DNA from: Avena insularis
Lineage: Eukaryota; Streptophyta; Magnoliopsida; Poales; Poaceae
Direction: 5' to 3'
DNA: 64,000 nucleotides
Assembly (NCBI GenBank): GCA_023614405.1
Contig: CM042685.1
Span: forward strand, 232,107,661-232,171,660
In this document: piece after piece, positions 11,991-23,865 of the stretch
Position numbering within the stretch: position 1 is the stretch's first letter
Layout: each line of letters opens with the position of its first letter
The notes under the pieces: generated by a model
What the model was told of the DNA's origin: nothing
What the model saw: the letters and a program-made list of their open reading frames with translations, nothing else
Database searches by the model: none
Translations under genes and position numbers: made by a program

Positions 11991-13022
11991 GAGGAAAAGA
12001 AGAATTATAAATCTCAAGGTGCTGGACGTGGTCGTCTGACCCATGTCACTGTTGAGGAAGCTCAGGAAGATCCACGCGTCATTCTGGGTATGCTCCGTGT
12101 CAATTCAATTCGTGCAACAGTTTTGTTTGATTCTGGAGCATCGCATACGTTTATATAACAAGAGTTTGCACGGGAGCATGGTATACCTTTTGAAGCAATG
12201 TCTTCCCCTATAGAGATTGGTACTCCTGGGTCTTGTTGGCAGACCATCTGGGTTACTCATGGGGTTGAGATAGATATAGCATATCAGAAGTTTCCCACTT
12301 CCCTTATTGCACTCAAGTCAACTGACATAGATGTCATTCTGGGAATGGACTAGTTGACCAAGTATCAAGCCGTCATTGACTGCGCACTTAGAACAGTTGT
12401 TGTGACATCTCCAGTTGGCATAAATGTCAAGTATTGGACTGATGGTTCAAAGTCTCCGTCAGCAGTTCTCAAACCTTTCTTAGAGTTGTATGACATGGAT
12501 GTCCTACCTATTCTCGAGGTCCAAGATGTCCATGTAGTCTGTGATTTCCCGGATGTCTTTCCTGAAGAGTTGCCTGGCATGCCACCTGATCGAAGTGTGG
12601 AGTTTGTCATAGAGCTAGTTCCTAGAACTGCTCCTATCTCTAAAAGACCTTATCGCATGCCTCCTCATGAGTTGGTTGAGTTGAAGAAGCAACTTGAAGA
12701 GTTAGAGGGTCTAGGATACATCCAACCTATTACATCCTCTTGCGGTTGCCCTACCATCTTTGTCAAGAAGCGGGATACAAATATTCCAAGATTGGTGGTT
12801 GATTACCGTCCAGTCAACGCGGTGACAATCAAGAATAAGTACCCACTTCCTCGGATAAATGACCTATTTGATCAATTAGTGGTGCCACTATCTTCTCCAA
12901 AATGGACTTAAGATCAGGGTATCATCAAATCAAGATCAGAAAGGAGGATATCCCAAAGACAGCATTCACAACTCGTTATGGTCTTTACGAGTATACAGTG
13001 ATGTCCTTCGGGTTGACCAATG
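11991..13022 (+). pseudogene. pol: Chromovirus protease and truncated reverse transcriptase
   Basis: Protease: VLFDSGASHTFI near 12121-12155 (catalytic D-S-G), closing strand DVILGMD near 12336-12350. Stops TAA at 12156-12158 and TAG at 12351-12353 break it. [20 protein letters not shown], then [36 protein letters not shown] one-base shift near 12885 moves the frame to [20 protein letters not shown] and the segment ends at MSFGLTNAP (13022). The YxDD active-site block, RNase H and integrase are lost. The break joins LTR sequence directly, so this is a deletion product and not a window artefact. Confidence 0.9.
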
Positions 13023-13023
13023 C

Positions 13024-15086
13024 CCCTCCGTCGCCGCGAGCGCCACGATTCGTGCTGCCGCCCCCCGGGTGCCTATATGACCCCCAGAGCTGCCGCCGAC
13101 GAACCCTAGCCCGCAACTTCCTCCTCTCCTTAGCTCTCCTGCGCCATGGCCGACGAACCCTAGCTCTGCCGCCGCTCGTCCCCGTCGTCTCCGTCCATCC
13201 CAGCTCAATCTGACACTACCGTTGGATGCGCCTCGCCGCCCTCGTCCTTATCCTCGAAGCTCGCATGCTAGGACGCCCTCCTCTCCCCGGAATCGAGCTC
13301 GAAGCACCGACGTCCGCCATAGTTCACACCGTCGATTCGTCGCCGCCTGGCCTCCCCGATCCTCGCCACCAACCCTGCCGTGCTCGTGGTGAGCCCATGG
13401 TGCTAACGCACCCCTCCGTTGTTCCCCTCTCCCTCTGTATCCCCCTCCCCGTGTGAGCCCGACGCCACCACCGCTTGCCATTGTTGCGCCGCCGTCTCTG
13501 GTGGTCAATCCACAGTGGCGCCACCACTTTTTGGCTCCCTTTTCGTCGCTTCAGCCTAGGCTTCTCCCGTTGCCCCGCGAGCCTGGATCAGTGGATCGAG
13601 CCTTGATCTGAGGATCAAGCTCTGGATGACGTGAGCCTGACATCAGCATGATGCAATAATTCATTTTCATTTATTAATTGTTTTGTAAATAATTTCTGTA
13701 AATAGAAATCTATGACAGGTGGGCCCTGCCTGTCAGAATTTTATTAATTTCTGTAAATATTTTCTGAAATGATTAAAAGTCTGACATGTGGGCCCAAGTT
13801 TGGAAATTAATTTAAATATTCCAAAAATGTTTAAAATGAATTAAAATTTGGGAAATTCATAACTAATTCATTTTAAATCAGAAAAATACAAATAATATAC
13901 CAAAATGTTCAGAAAAATGAAAGTTGTATAACTAAGCTATAAGCATAAATTGTTAAACAACTTTGATGGCAAGTTTAATTAGATGAACCAATTGAACCCC
14001 ACAGGTGATTCCGATGATCCCCCTGTTTTAGGGTTTGGATCTTCGGAACCCCCTTTAAAGTGATCAAGCATGTTTTAGAGTTCAATTCAACACTATTTAA
14101 CTTGTCATATCATCCATATTGTATGAGCATTGCGCATGCCATGTGTTGAGTGTTGTTTTCTCTTTTCCGGTGATTGGTTCTCGTGAATAGGAACCGAACC
14201 CGAAGCTGAAGTCAACGCCACCGAAGAGTAGTATCAGTCCAATAACGGACAAGGAAAGCGAAGCCCCACTCATACATATGAATCCTATGATTACAAAGTA
14301 TTTCATTCTCGTCATATGCATTCGGTTCAAACAGTCTTTTATAAGTAGACACAGTAATCCTATCTGATGCATGTTATCCTCTGTGAACTATATTACCTGA
14401 TCCACCGCTCCTAGCATAACTAGGGTTTGGCTTATGAGCGTCGCTAGTGCCACAAGTTCAGTCAAGCTTAGCCATGCTTAGTGTTTCGATGCTGATCATT
14501 CAAGTGATGCACCGGAGATGCGAATGAATCTAGTATGGAAGGATGTGGTGATGTGATCAGAAGTGGATGATAAACATGCTAAGGCTTGTATGGGAGGCCA
14601 CATGGGTTGTGGTTTTTGTAGTCCCATACTTGCCACCCTTAGGACCTGATGTTCTCGCCTCTTGAACCAAGACGAGCGTACAACCACACGGGGTCCTGGA
14701 AACCCCCTCGACCAACTAACTTGCCTAGTAGATTCCATGAGTCACATAGTTTGGGCTTTCCATTTGACATACGCATCTTGGTTGTTCTTGAATGGAGGTG
14801 AAGGAGGTGCATTCATAACAGGTAGGTAAGCGTGGCCGGGAACAAGAGATGCCCGGCATCCGTAATCTTGAACCATGTGCACATCATTAGGGACCGGCTT
14901 CGGGACTTGACCCGTGATGGCGGCATCTCCCTAGTGCGTGACTCATGGTCTCGGCGAAAGCAAGGTAAAGTTCGTGGTCAACCACTCTCTGCCGGCCTTC
15001 CAAGGAAGAGGGCTAATATATTGGCATTAAGAATAGGTTGGTACGTGTGGGTAAAGTTGTGCACCCCTGCAGGGTTATTAATCTTT
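13024..15086 (+). repeat. Truncated 3' LTR of the chromovirus
   Basis: This stretch repeats 7655-9718 of the 5' LTR with scattered substitutions and small indels. Examples are the shorter CCACTTTTTGGCTCC stretch near 13525 and the changed bases near 13920. It lacks both LTR ends: the left edge is fused to RT, the right edge stops at ATCTTT (15086), before a duplicated 29-base segment. ORFs in the GC-rich part (13030-13560) are chance frames that mirror those at 7675-8300. Confidence 0.9.
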
Positions 15087-15115
15087 ACGTGTGGGTAAAG
15101 TTGTGCACCCCTGCA
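15043..15115 (+). repeat. 29-bp duplication at a deletion junction
   Basis: The 29 bases at 15043-15071 (ACGTGTGGGTAAAG...CTGCA) are repeated exactly at 15087-15115. The 5' LTR has the segment only once (near 9676-9710). The second copy sits exactly where chromovirus LTR ends and the WHAM-like LTR fragment begins. Confidence 0.9.
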
Positions 15116-15695
15116 TATGATGGTGTGGACGATGATGATGATGATCCCGATGAAGCCTAGCTTGATGACTGTGTTGATGGCGATGATCTCCCTCTCCAGG
15201 AAGGAATTTCCTCGGCAGAAATCTGTCTGCTGGAGAGATCTTTCTCTCTTGGTGTTTTCCGCCCCGCAGAGGCAGCAGAAATCTATCTGTGGTCGCCCAC
15301 CTGGTATTAGGGTTCTGTAATGAAGATATAGACGAGATGTTGGAGTCGGAGGCCGAGCAGGTGGGCCACACCTGCCCTACGCGCGGCCCAGGGGGACCCG
15401 CGCCTAGGGGGGTGTGGGCCCCCTGTGGCCCCTCTACCCCTCCCCTTCTAGCTTCCTTTGTCTTCCGGGAAAATATAATTTTCCCATATTTTTCTGGTAT
15501 TTTTCTAATCTTCATGAAATTGCATCAAAACACCTCTTTTTCCATCAGAATCCTGACTCCAGCAGTCCATCCTCCAAGAATCATCCAACATGCAAAAACA
15601 GTGGAAAAGATAAAAGTAATACCTCATAATAAGACATATATCAATGAATAGAGGCAAATTATGATATAGAATGGTGATGCAAATTGGACGTATCA
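15116..15695 (-). repeat. WHAM/Sabrina-like gypsy LTR fragment (minus)
   Basis: On the minus strand it starts TGATACGTCCAATTTGCATC at 15695, very like the LTR start of the abundant Triticeae WHAM/Sabrina families. About 580 bases remain; the rest of the LTR and its primer site are lost at the junction with the chromovirus. The GC-rich stretch near 15350-15440 is the usual mid-LTR leader. GATAC at 15696-15700 would be the outer target site. Orientation fits it being the 5' LTR of the Athila-like gag-protease fragment at 5914-7130. Confidence 0.7.
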
Positions 15696-15700
15696 GATAC

Positions 15701-17160
15701 CCATATCAGGATCAAGGACAAACGGGTCTAGTAAAAATTTCGAGTTGCATTAACTTGCAGTTACCAGAAAAGTTATTCTTGCATAAACCTTGTGAGACCA
15801 GACTTGCATACCCTTTGCGAGTTCAAACTTGCATGTCCATTGAAATAATTCTTAAAATGTTTTCGAAACTCTATCATCTATATTCAAAAGAAACATCATT
15901 TTTTGAAAGAAATAAATTGAAAGTGGTGGATAATGAAATCATGAATGGAAAACATGGTTGAAAGATCATGTAGTGGAGGTTTCATTGTACCGGGAAAGTT
16001 AGGTTTAACAACCAAAGTAGTCAGTCATTCTTGCGTCATACAAAACAACGCTAACCACAGATCTTGTTATGGGGTGAGCGAGTCAGAAGTACCTTTTTTC
16101 TTTCGTCTGTCCTCATATACTTAGTCAGGCTATGATCCAAAGCGGAGAACAGCGGGTGTGAGCTCATAAAGTCCATGTTTAGTGTTGCGGGATAACGACC
16201 TAGTATATTAGAAGGGATGGTAATTGAACATAGGTTTCTTAACCAAAATTCGTTACAATGTGTGGGCAGCAAGGTCGTGGAGGGGCACTCGGCATGACTC
16301 GGATAAACTTAGTAACCGACCCCATACCCAAGGAAGTATGGATGAGAACAATAAGGCCAAGGACGTTTGTAGGAAAAGAAGTGCACCTGTCGTGAGTGTA
16401 TAAACATGACATGTTACTCCCTATACTGGGAAAGGATTATGATCCTAGCATAGAAAGAAACTCCACGAAGTTCATACAACCTATGAATACTAACAGACTA
16501 AGAATTTCTAAAATCTAAAACTTACCTTTTCTAAAAACCATTTTTGAAAACCTACATGATCCGTTGATCATAGATCTATGGCTGTAGTTAGAGCATCAGA
16601 TAACCACCATAGAATTGCTGAGTACGCCCGTATACAATCTATCCTTCTTAAACCCTTTCTTAGGTTGGAAGACCATAAGATCGACAAAGAGGGATAATTC
16701 AACAACATGGTATTAGAATAGCAGAAGACAATAGAGATGCAAATATAGAATTCCCTAAAGCATGTATAGGTAGTTGAGCTAGCAATAGTGTAGATTCTCC
16801 AATAAATTGCCAGGTCCAATGGTTCTAAGATTAGTAGTACCATTGATTAGGAAGTTTATTCAGTTACAGTTGAATTTCCATCGTCTTGTGAATTCTCATT
16901 GGACCAAGGAGGATCTATAAGCTTTTGTACACTCTTGGCTTTTGGTATGAATAAATGAGAAGATGGACCTGCAATATTTATATTATACCATTCTGGCGGA
17001 TGTAATATTTGCGGAAGAGGACTTTCGTAAGTGCTATATGTTGGGCCGCGGGCAGATAAACAAAACTTTTATCCTACACGGTGCTCCCAAGATCTAACTC
17101 GGGTAATAGGCCACGAGATTTACCACTAGATGTGCATGCGCAGATTATTAATGAAGCATG
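15701..17160 (+). repeat. Old diverged gypsy LTR, plus orientation
   Basis: No coding signal. Several blocks resemble the reverse complement of the LTR at 26456-32822. For example, the block around GTTACTCCCTATACTGGGAA (16413-16435) matches the complement of the block near 27140. The block around GCTGAGTACGC (16617-16628) matches the complement near 26935, and both are followed by related flanks in the same order. The match is clearly diverged, so this is an older insertion of a related family. I cannot place either LTR end with confidence, and the right edge at 17160 is approximate. Confidence 0.5.
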
Positions 17161-17715
17161 CTAGTTGATGCAGTGTCAATCAATCTCATGAACAGATCCT
17201 CTGGATCCCTACGAACTCCTTTGCCAGATCCTCACAAACTCGTTTGTCTTCAGCGCCGCACATGTAACGCCCCTACCGGTATCCACACGTATAGGAAGGA
17301 GCATGGGCAGGGAATTGCTAGATCCTGTCTAACCCGATTTTGGGAGTGGATAAAGTGATGGCTAGGTTAGGGACTATCTCTTGTCGCTCCACTTATATAC
17401 ATCCCTAGTTGAGCTCAACTCTTGAGGCTCATCTAGGCTGTACCCCAACTACCACATGTATCTAATCCACATGGGCTCCTAACCCTTAAGTGTGTGACCC
17501 CATAGGTTCACGTATACCTGTACATGACCTGAGATACTCCTCCAAGTATCCCATGATGGCCCTAAGTCCCACTCACTCCCATGAATACTTGGTCTCAATT
17601 CGATAGTGGTAGCGGTCTCTAGCAAGACGTGCCAACTCACAAGTGACGTAAAGTCTGGAAGACAACCTTCAATGTGAATTTTGTCCAAGTCCCTTTGCCT
17701 CATGATATACCTTGC
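17161..17715 (-). repeat. Copia LTR, piece 1 of 3 (U3/R/U5 side)
   Basis: It holds CCTTAAGTGTGTGACCCCAT near 17486, a block also seen in the copia LTR at 5010, and a TATA-like GTATATAAG on the minus strand (17392-17400). It is cut at 17715 by the long-LTR element; its sequence resumes at 34604. The lower end of the LTR near 17161 is not certain. No ORF. Confidence 0.5.
17711..17715. repeat. Target site duplication of the long-LTR element
   Basis: CTTGC at 17711-17715 pairs with CTTGT at 34599-34603, one C/T difference. It supports a single insertion spanning 17716-34598. Confidence 0.75.
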
Positions 17716-20700
17716 TGTAGAGGTCCCAACCTGATAAGGTAGAGATCCTTGTGTTTACAATGCTAGTCCCTAGATCAATAGCTAGCATCCACAGTTTAAG
17801 ATGTAATATCAAGAAACAAAGGTCATAGTACAACTTTATAACCAGGAATAAAATAATTCATTACATCTTAAATAGCTCATTTGGCTATATCATTACAATG
17901 CAGCAGAAATATCTATATAGCATGGAGTCCTTCATCTTCAAAGTGCCACAGGCAATCATGTTGTTTGTAGACTTGTAATCCTATTCAACACACTTCACTA
18001 ACATTAAACAAACCTGCAACATAATAAGTTACAGCCACAAGGGTCAATACATTTGAATTGTATTGGCAAGTGATACTATGGTAGAATAGTGGTATCTATC
18101 ATCTATATGCATTTGGCTAAGTGGAGCTTAAGATTGCTTTGCTCCAAATATATTTTCCTTATCATTTGAAAACACTAAGTTTTTGTTTGTCAAAAATCAC
18201 CAAAGGCATCTACCAATCAAAGATTGAAGATCCTTTAACCCTTATTCAACCACAAGCTTTTAACATAGAAATTGGGATGAGGAGATCCTTGATAGCTTCC
18301 ATGTATTGATGCTCAAATTGTCCATTGCTGGGGACACGGCTAAGTACTTAGATTTTTACTCTCTCGAGAGGTGGTGCACTTTCCCCACAAGACTCGACAT
18401 GCATCGAGACAAGATCTTTTAGAATCCTTCCCTTAGACCAAAATGGACGCGTTCCAAACCTATCACCCCCTACCACCTTCTATCCATCTGGCTAAGTTAT
18501 TGAAACCTATATGATCCAGGCAGAGCCCATATTGCCATGTGGCTGCACTTGAAGCTTCTCAACATTTGACATCTCAAATCTCTTTGTTCCTGGGTGGCCT
18601 TCCACAAGTGAGATACACAAGTATTCGCTAGTTTACTGGCCTGTGTAACCACTCAACATAAATCCATTCACACCATTCCACCCAGGTGATTCATTCACAT
18701 AGTTGTTTTATTAAACAAAACACAAGTCATAGACTTAGAAATATTTCATAGCATGAATATAATCCACCCTTGTTTTCTACTAGCTAAACTAAGCATGATA
18801 GTAGTAGGGATCTTAACTTAGGAAAATTCTACGCGGGCATCATCTACTAGGATTTCCCATGGCATATCATACTTAGTAAAAATTCCACGCAAGTCTTACT
18901 CAAAATATCACTAATGCATAGTGAAAATAATAGGACAAAAGTATGAAGCACCACTTGCCTTTTTAGTAGAGAATATAGGTTCACTCCTTGATCTTGAAAT
19001 GGTCACACTCCTCAAAGTTCACTACAATTCAATCAAGCAAGCAAATATTCAAACTAGCATTCAAACAATTCATCACATAAAAATAATTAAAACAAAATAA
19101 TGCATGTAACCATGCAAAAAGATTGTTTTATTTGGAATGATGGTCTCTAATAGGCTACAAACGTTTTAAAACACTCATTGGTCATTTATAAAAGTGGCAA
19201 AACCATTTAAAATTAAGTTAGTGAAAATGGCCATTTAAATCATTTTTGTTTTGCTAGAAATGATTTAAATCAAAGTAATAATTTCTAGTGTTAGCCAGAT
19301 TTATTTTAAAAAGCAAATGTAATGTTTATGGTCAAAGTGTTTAAAACAAATCCATTTCCAAAAGGTTTCACTCAAAAATCATTTTTAAATCAAGCACCAT
19401 TTTTATTTAACTAGAAAATCTTTTATTCAAAGTAATAATTCCTTAGTATCATAAAATATATTTTTAGATCCAAAAGTTGGTTTTTATGGTCAGAAGGTTC
19501 AAAAAAATCATTTGCAAAAGATTTTACCCTAAACTCATTTTTAGAATAAATTTTATACACAAAATAAGCCTAGAAATGTTTCTGCAAAAACAACCAATTT
19601 TACAGAAGCAAAACACTAAACAAAGGGCATGGTTTCAATGGTTTCTTTTTGCTGATTCCAATGATATAAAAATTTCAAAATTTGAACATGTGGATCTAAA
19701 GTTATGAATTTTTCAAATCTAAACATCTAATAGATATGTTTCTGTTTTTTAAACAAAATCTGGGCCACGTGTCTGTAACCTACTAGCGATAACGGTTCGG
19801 TAGGATCACGTGATGTAGACCATAGGATTTAAGTGGGATCGTGTGGTGCAGATCAAGCGCAATGGTTCGTTTAAGTCAATCTATCACGTCCATCAGATCA
19901 TCATCTAACGACTCATAGCACCCTAACCATGATCTGGTGGCGCTGCGATGATGGACGGTGGCGGCGTGCTCAGGTGGTGACATTGCTGGTGAAACAGGAA
20001 GATAGAGAGAGGGGGAAGGGGCTCACCATACTCGTCGTGATGCGCTGATTCTCGGGATGGTCTTCTTCGATGAAGGGGCGCACGACGTTGACGTTAATCG
20101 CTCGCCGGAGAAGTTCCTGGCGTCGGGCACGTCCTGTTGTCGACGGGGAGAGGCTACAAGGCATCGGAAGGCAAGCTGTTGGTCGTGTTAGATGCGCACG
20201 AGGTCACAGGTCACACGTGTATCCTCGAGATGGAGAGAGGAGGTCAGAAGATAACAGGGGGCGTCGCCGGAGTTGGAGCAGGTGGCGATGGCGCTCTCAC
20301 GTCGTTGTTGCCGAGGTTGTGGAGCGCGCACGGGTGAGAGGGAGGCACTGGAAGGTGCGCCTAGTACTGGCGAGTACTCTCGTGGAAACCAGGGGCAGTG
20401 GGGGTGGATGTTCTCGCCGGAATCGATGTTTCAGGCTCGTCGGATGTAGTCGAGTGCAGCCCGCAATTCGGGCAGCCTAGGGACAGAGGGGGAGTGGCGT
20501 CTTGGGGAAATGAAGAGGGAAGAGGGGCGCTTGATTACTGGGTGGTTTAACTGCGTCATTCAAATGAATTTCATTCTGGGGAATCAAAGAAGAAACGGCA
20601 AGAAGAGGAGGAAGAATGAGTCGCGGGTGGGGAAAAGACGAGCTGACAGTGGGGCTGCATCGTCAGCGAGAGAGAGGGGGTGCACGTGGGGTCACCAAGT

Positions 20701-22120
20701 CAGCGGCTGAGGGGGTAGACGTGCGGTAAGAAAACGATTCGCTAGGGGGAGAGAGAGGTGGGCTGCGAGTTGGACTTAGTTGGGCTGGGATCTGCTGGGC
20801 TGGTTCTTTCCTTTTTTTATTCTGTTTCCTTTTTCTTTTTCTGATTTCTTTTTCTGTTTGAATTTATTCAAGAGATTCAAACACTTGTTTCAATTCAAAA
20901 ACTTTTCAGTAGGTTACTACTGTTTATGAATGTATTTTAAAATTCCATTTTTAGAATATTTCAAATATTCCTTTTATGGTTTATTATATATTTAAAATAG
21001 ACATTTGTCTTTATTTAAACAAGATTTTAAATGTGTTTCCAACCCATATTATTTTATTTAAATGTTTCAAACTTTTATTTGAATTCTAATTTTTACCAAA
21101 CCTTTTTCATTAGGTTTTATTTATTCATTAGTGTGTTAAATAATTCTCTTTGAATTATTTTAATATAACTAAATTATTTATTTAAATTGGGCATTTGTCT
21201 TTATTCAAAACAAATATGGTTCAAGTCCATATAAGTTTTTATTCAAATAATCTTTATTCCTTTATTTAATTTAGATTATCTTTATTCCATTTTCTTATGG
21301 ATTTAACTCAAGTTTCAATTGTCTTCTAAATAATTTCTTGGGATTTATTATTTAGTTTAGGCAATTTGTCTTTATTTAAATAAAATTTGAATATGGTTTA
21401 CTCCATATGATTTTATTTAAATAACATTTTACTACTTTTTATTATTCAATAAACTTTCATTTGTTTATGGATTTGGCCAAGATTTAATTTGGCTTTTAAA
21501 TATTCCTTATTTATTTATTTCTTTCTTTATCTCATAAAATCCACATCTTTTTATTTATAGTTCCAAAATTGGTGATTCCAATTTGTAGAATTTTATTTAA
21601 TATTTGTTTATCTTTTTAAATCCTTTTAGGATTATTTTGTTCACAATCTGGCATGGATTTTAGTTAGGAGCTTTATTAGCTTTGGAAATTTATTTCCTTT
21701 TAACTTACCAAATTCATAAGTTTTTATCCATGGCTCCAAAATAAGTGAAACCAATTTCTATGGTTTTATAATATTTTTGTTTATCATTTTTGATCATCTA
21801 TAAAGGTTTGTTGATAGATTTTTATATGGATCAAAACCATAGTCTTAGAGAGATCTTGGAAATGATTTTCTTCCATTAGGGTTTTAGGGTTTTGGTTTAT
21901 TTTCCCAAGTGTTTAAATTTCAAGATACCTTCATTGATGAATGCATTTCACTTGATTGAAATTTTGTTGGATTCCCTTTTCATTCAAATTTTTGTTCAAG
22001 AAGGGTTTTCATGTTTCTATTTAGAAACAAAAGTTTCTTTTCACCCTAAATTTCAACAATTATTTCTTTTATTTATTTATTTTTCACATTTCAAAATTTG
22101 GAAAATTATGGGATGTGATA
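17716..22120 (-). repeat. 3' LTR of the long-LTR element, 4405 bp
   Basis: On the plus strand it runs from TGTAGAGGTCCCAACC to GGGATGTGATA. On the minus strand it therefore starts TATCACATCCC and ends CCTCTACA. The other LTR starts TGTCACATCCC, so the TG terminus here has become TA. A GC-rich block at 19900-20780 is flanked by very AT-rich DNA. Short ORFs in it (for example 20070-20480) are in neither a conserved frame nor a known family, and I leave them out. Confidence 0.85.
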
Positions 22121-22254
22121 GGCTACCACCCTTAAAAGAAATCTCGTCCCGAGATTTGGGAGGCTAGAGGTTACAAGTTGGCTTCAAGACAACTAGGGTA
22201 GTACCACCCTTAAAAAGGTTTTTTACTAGATCACATCTTGGCTTACATGGGATC

Positions 22255-23176
22255 TTAATGTATCTTCTCTAGACAATTGCTTGCATAATGGCCTAGATCT
22301 TTGCATTTGAAACACATCAATTGGCTAATATCCTTCTTCATCTTTGGTATCATTGCCTCTTGTTTGTTTCGTTGGTTCTTCTTCTTTTCTGGACAATGTG
22401 ATGCATAGTGTCCCATTTCTTTGCAATTGTAACATTTTACCTGGATTTTGTCCTTCTTATTCTTTTTGGGTCTCTCCAAAGCTAGGAGTTCTTCTAGTTC
22501 ATGCTCTTAATATCTCACCTCAAAGGTGGGAAATCTTTCTCTCTTCTTGGGGCAGTTACTAGAGATATGACCTTCTTCTCCACATGAGTAGCAACACTTT
22601 GTGGTTACTTTGGATGTGGCTTTATGAGGCATGGTTCTAATTTTGTCCTTACCCTTCTTGGTAGAAGTTGTTCCCTTATGGAGGTTTAAACATTTGATGC
22701 ATTCCATCTTGCTTCATTTGTTGAACTATAGGATAGATGGGGCATTGGATAGGGACATGATCATTTCCTTCACATAGGAAACAAGTCACTTGAGATGTGG
22801 GGCATTGTTTAGTTGGATGTTTCTCTTCACAATTAGGGCATTGGTCCACATGCTCTTTGTGAGTGTGCTCTATGTCTCCACAAATATTGCAAGCTTGAGT
22901 TCCTTCTATAATATCATCTTTGACATCATTATTGTCACAATCTCCTTGGGAAAGGTTGTATCTCATGTTGATCATTTGATTTGTCATCCTTTGCAACAAT
23001 TGGGATTGCATTTCCAAAAACTTTTGCATGGTTGGGTCTAACTCATTATTGTTGGCTAAAAATTGAGTTGTCACTTGATTCAACTAGGCTTGGGTTGCTA
23101 GAAGTTGTTCTCTCAGGTGCATCTCTTGGTTGTTGTTGTCACCATCCTTGATGTTGGAGTTTCTTGGAGAAGTCAT
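22255..23176 (-). pseudogene. Gag-like protein with six zinc-knuckle modules
   Basis: The minus-strand start is ATG at 23176 (MTSPRNSNIKDGDNNN). After 31 codons an in-frame TAG lies at 23084-23086, then LNQVTTQFLANNNELD and a Gln/Met-rich helix-like stretch. Cys-rich modules follow in order. CNICGDIEH...C is followed by CPNCEEKHPTKQC and CFLCEGNDHVPIQC. A frameshift near 22690 precedes CYSCGEEGHISSNC; after a stop at 22507-22509 come CYNCKEMGHYASHC and CFKCKDLGHYASNC. Four fit C-x2-C-x4-H-x4-C exactly. Between them lie Lys-rich linkers. Plant gags usually carry one or two knuckles. No gag capsid domain is obvious to me, so it could be a captured Cys-rich RNA-binding region. The last stop is at 22255. 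Confidence 0.75.
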
Positions 23177-23853
23177 CTGTTTGGGTTGGATTGGGATTAG
23201 AATAGGAAAAATATTTCTAGGGAAGAAGTCTAATCACACACAACAATTCACACAAGTAATGTGCAAGCAATCACAATCAAACATTCCAATCAAACAACAA
23301 AGTTCAAGCACATTTTTAGGCAACAAAATATTTTTATTACACCACATAAGTTGGTGTGATCAATAATTTGATTTATCTAAACACTAGTATGGTGGTCCAA
23401 CTATAGGATTCCACTTGATATCTTCCCATTCTTCTTTGTTGTTTCTTCACGAATAAGATCATTGGTTTCCTTGGAAAAAAATTGTGTCTTGGTCATCACA
23501 CTTCAAAGGTGATGATGATTTCTTCTAGGTTGTGTTTCTTTAGTCTTCAAGTCTTGAGTAATATTTCTTGTCTAACTTGTAGTCCTTAGTGATGTCCAAG
23601 TTGAAGTCCTTGGTGAAACTAAAGTTGAAGTTATTGGTGATGGTGAATTTGAAGTCATTTGAGTTGGTGAAGTCCTTGCTCATGTTGAAGTCTTTGTCCA
23701 TCAAATTGAAAAAGAAGAGATGTAGAATTAAAACCAAAAAGGTTGAGGAAAGAGTATACTAGATTGTTTGTAAATAAGTTTGAACAAATACAACTCCTAT
23801 TTTTCTAAGGGGTTTGTCCAATCCTAGGGTTACAATCCTACATGCAACATAGT

Positions 23854-23865
23854 GCTCTGATACCA
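23854..23865 (-). other. Primer binding site (tRNA-Met type) of long-LTR element
   Basis: Minus-strand TGGTATCAGAGC lies two bases inside the upper LTR end at 23868. The leader between here and the gag start (23177-23853) carries no ORF I support. Confidence 0.9.

Larger units (their letters stand above)
7137..15086 (+). mobile_element. Tekay-like chromovirus, internally deleted
   Basis: It consists of a complete 5' LTR (7137-10438), a tRNA-Met-type primer site, gag with a zinc knuckle, protease and the first third of RT. The sequence then jumps into the middle of a second LTR copy (13024-15086). Everything from mid-RT to the first ~520 bases of the 3' LTR is missing, and the 3' LTR also lacks its last ~720 bases. 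It inserted into the Athila-like gag; ATGAT at 7132-7136 is the left target site. It cannot code for its own movement. The Tekay assignment rests on the LTR style (TGTAACA start, ~3.3 kb) and gag/protease motifs; no integrase or chromodomain remains to confirm it. Confidence 0.8.

Noticed and set aside
21876..21895. TTAGGGTTTTAGGGTTTTGG resembling telomere repeats
   Set aside because: Only two imperfect units, present in both copies of the LTR (also near 34357); ordinary LTR sequence.
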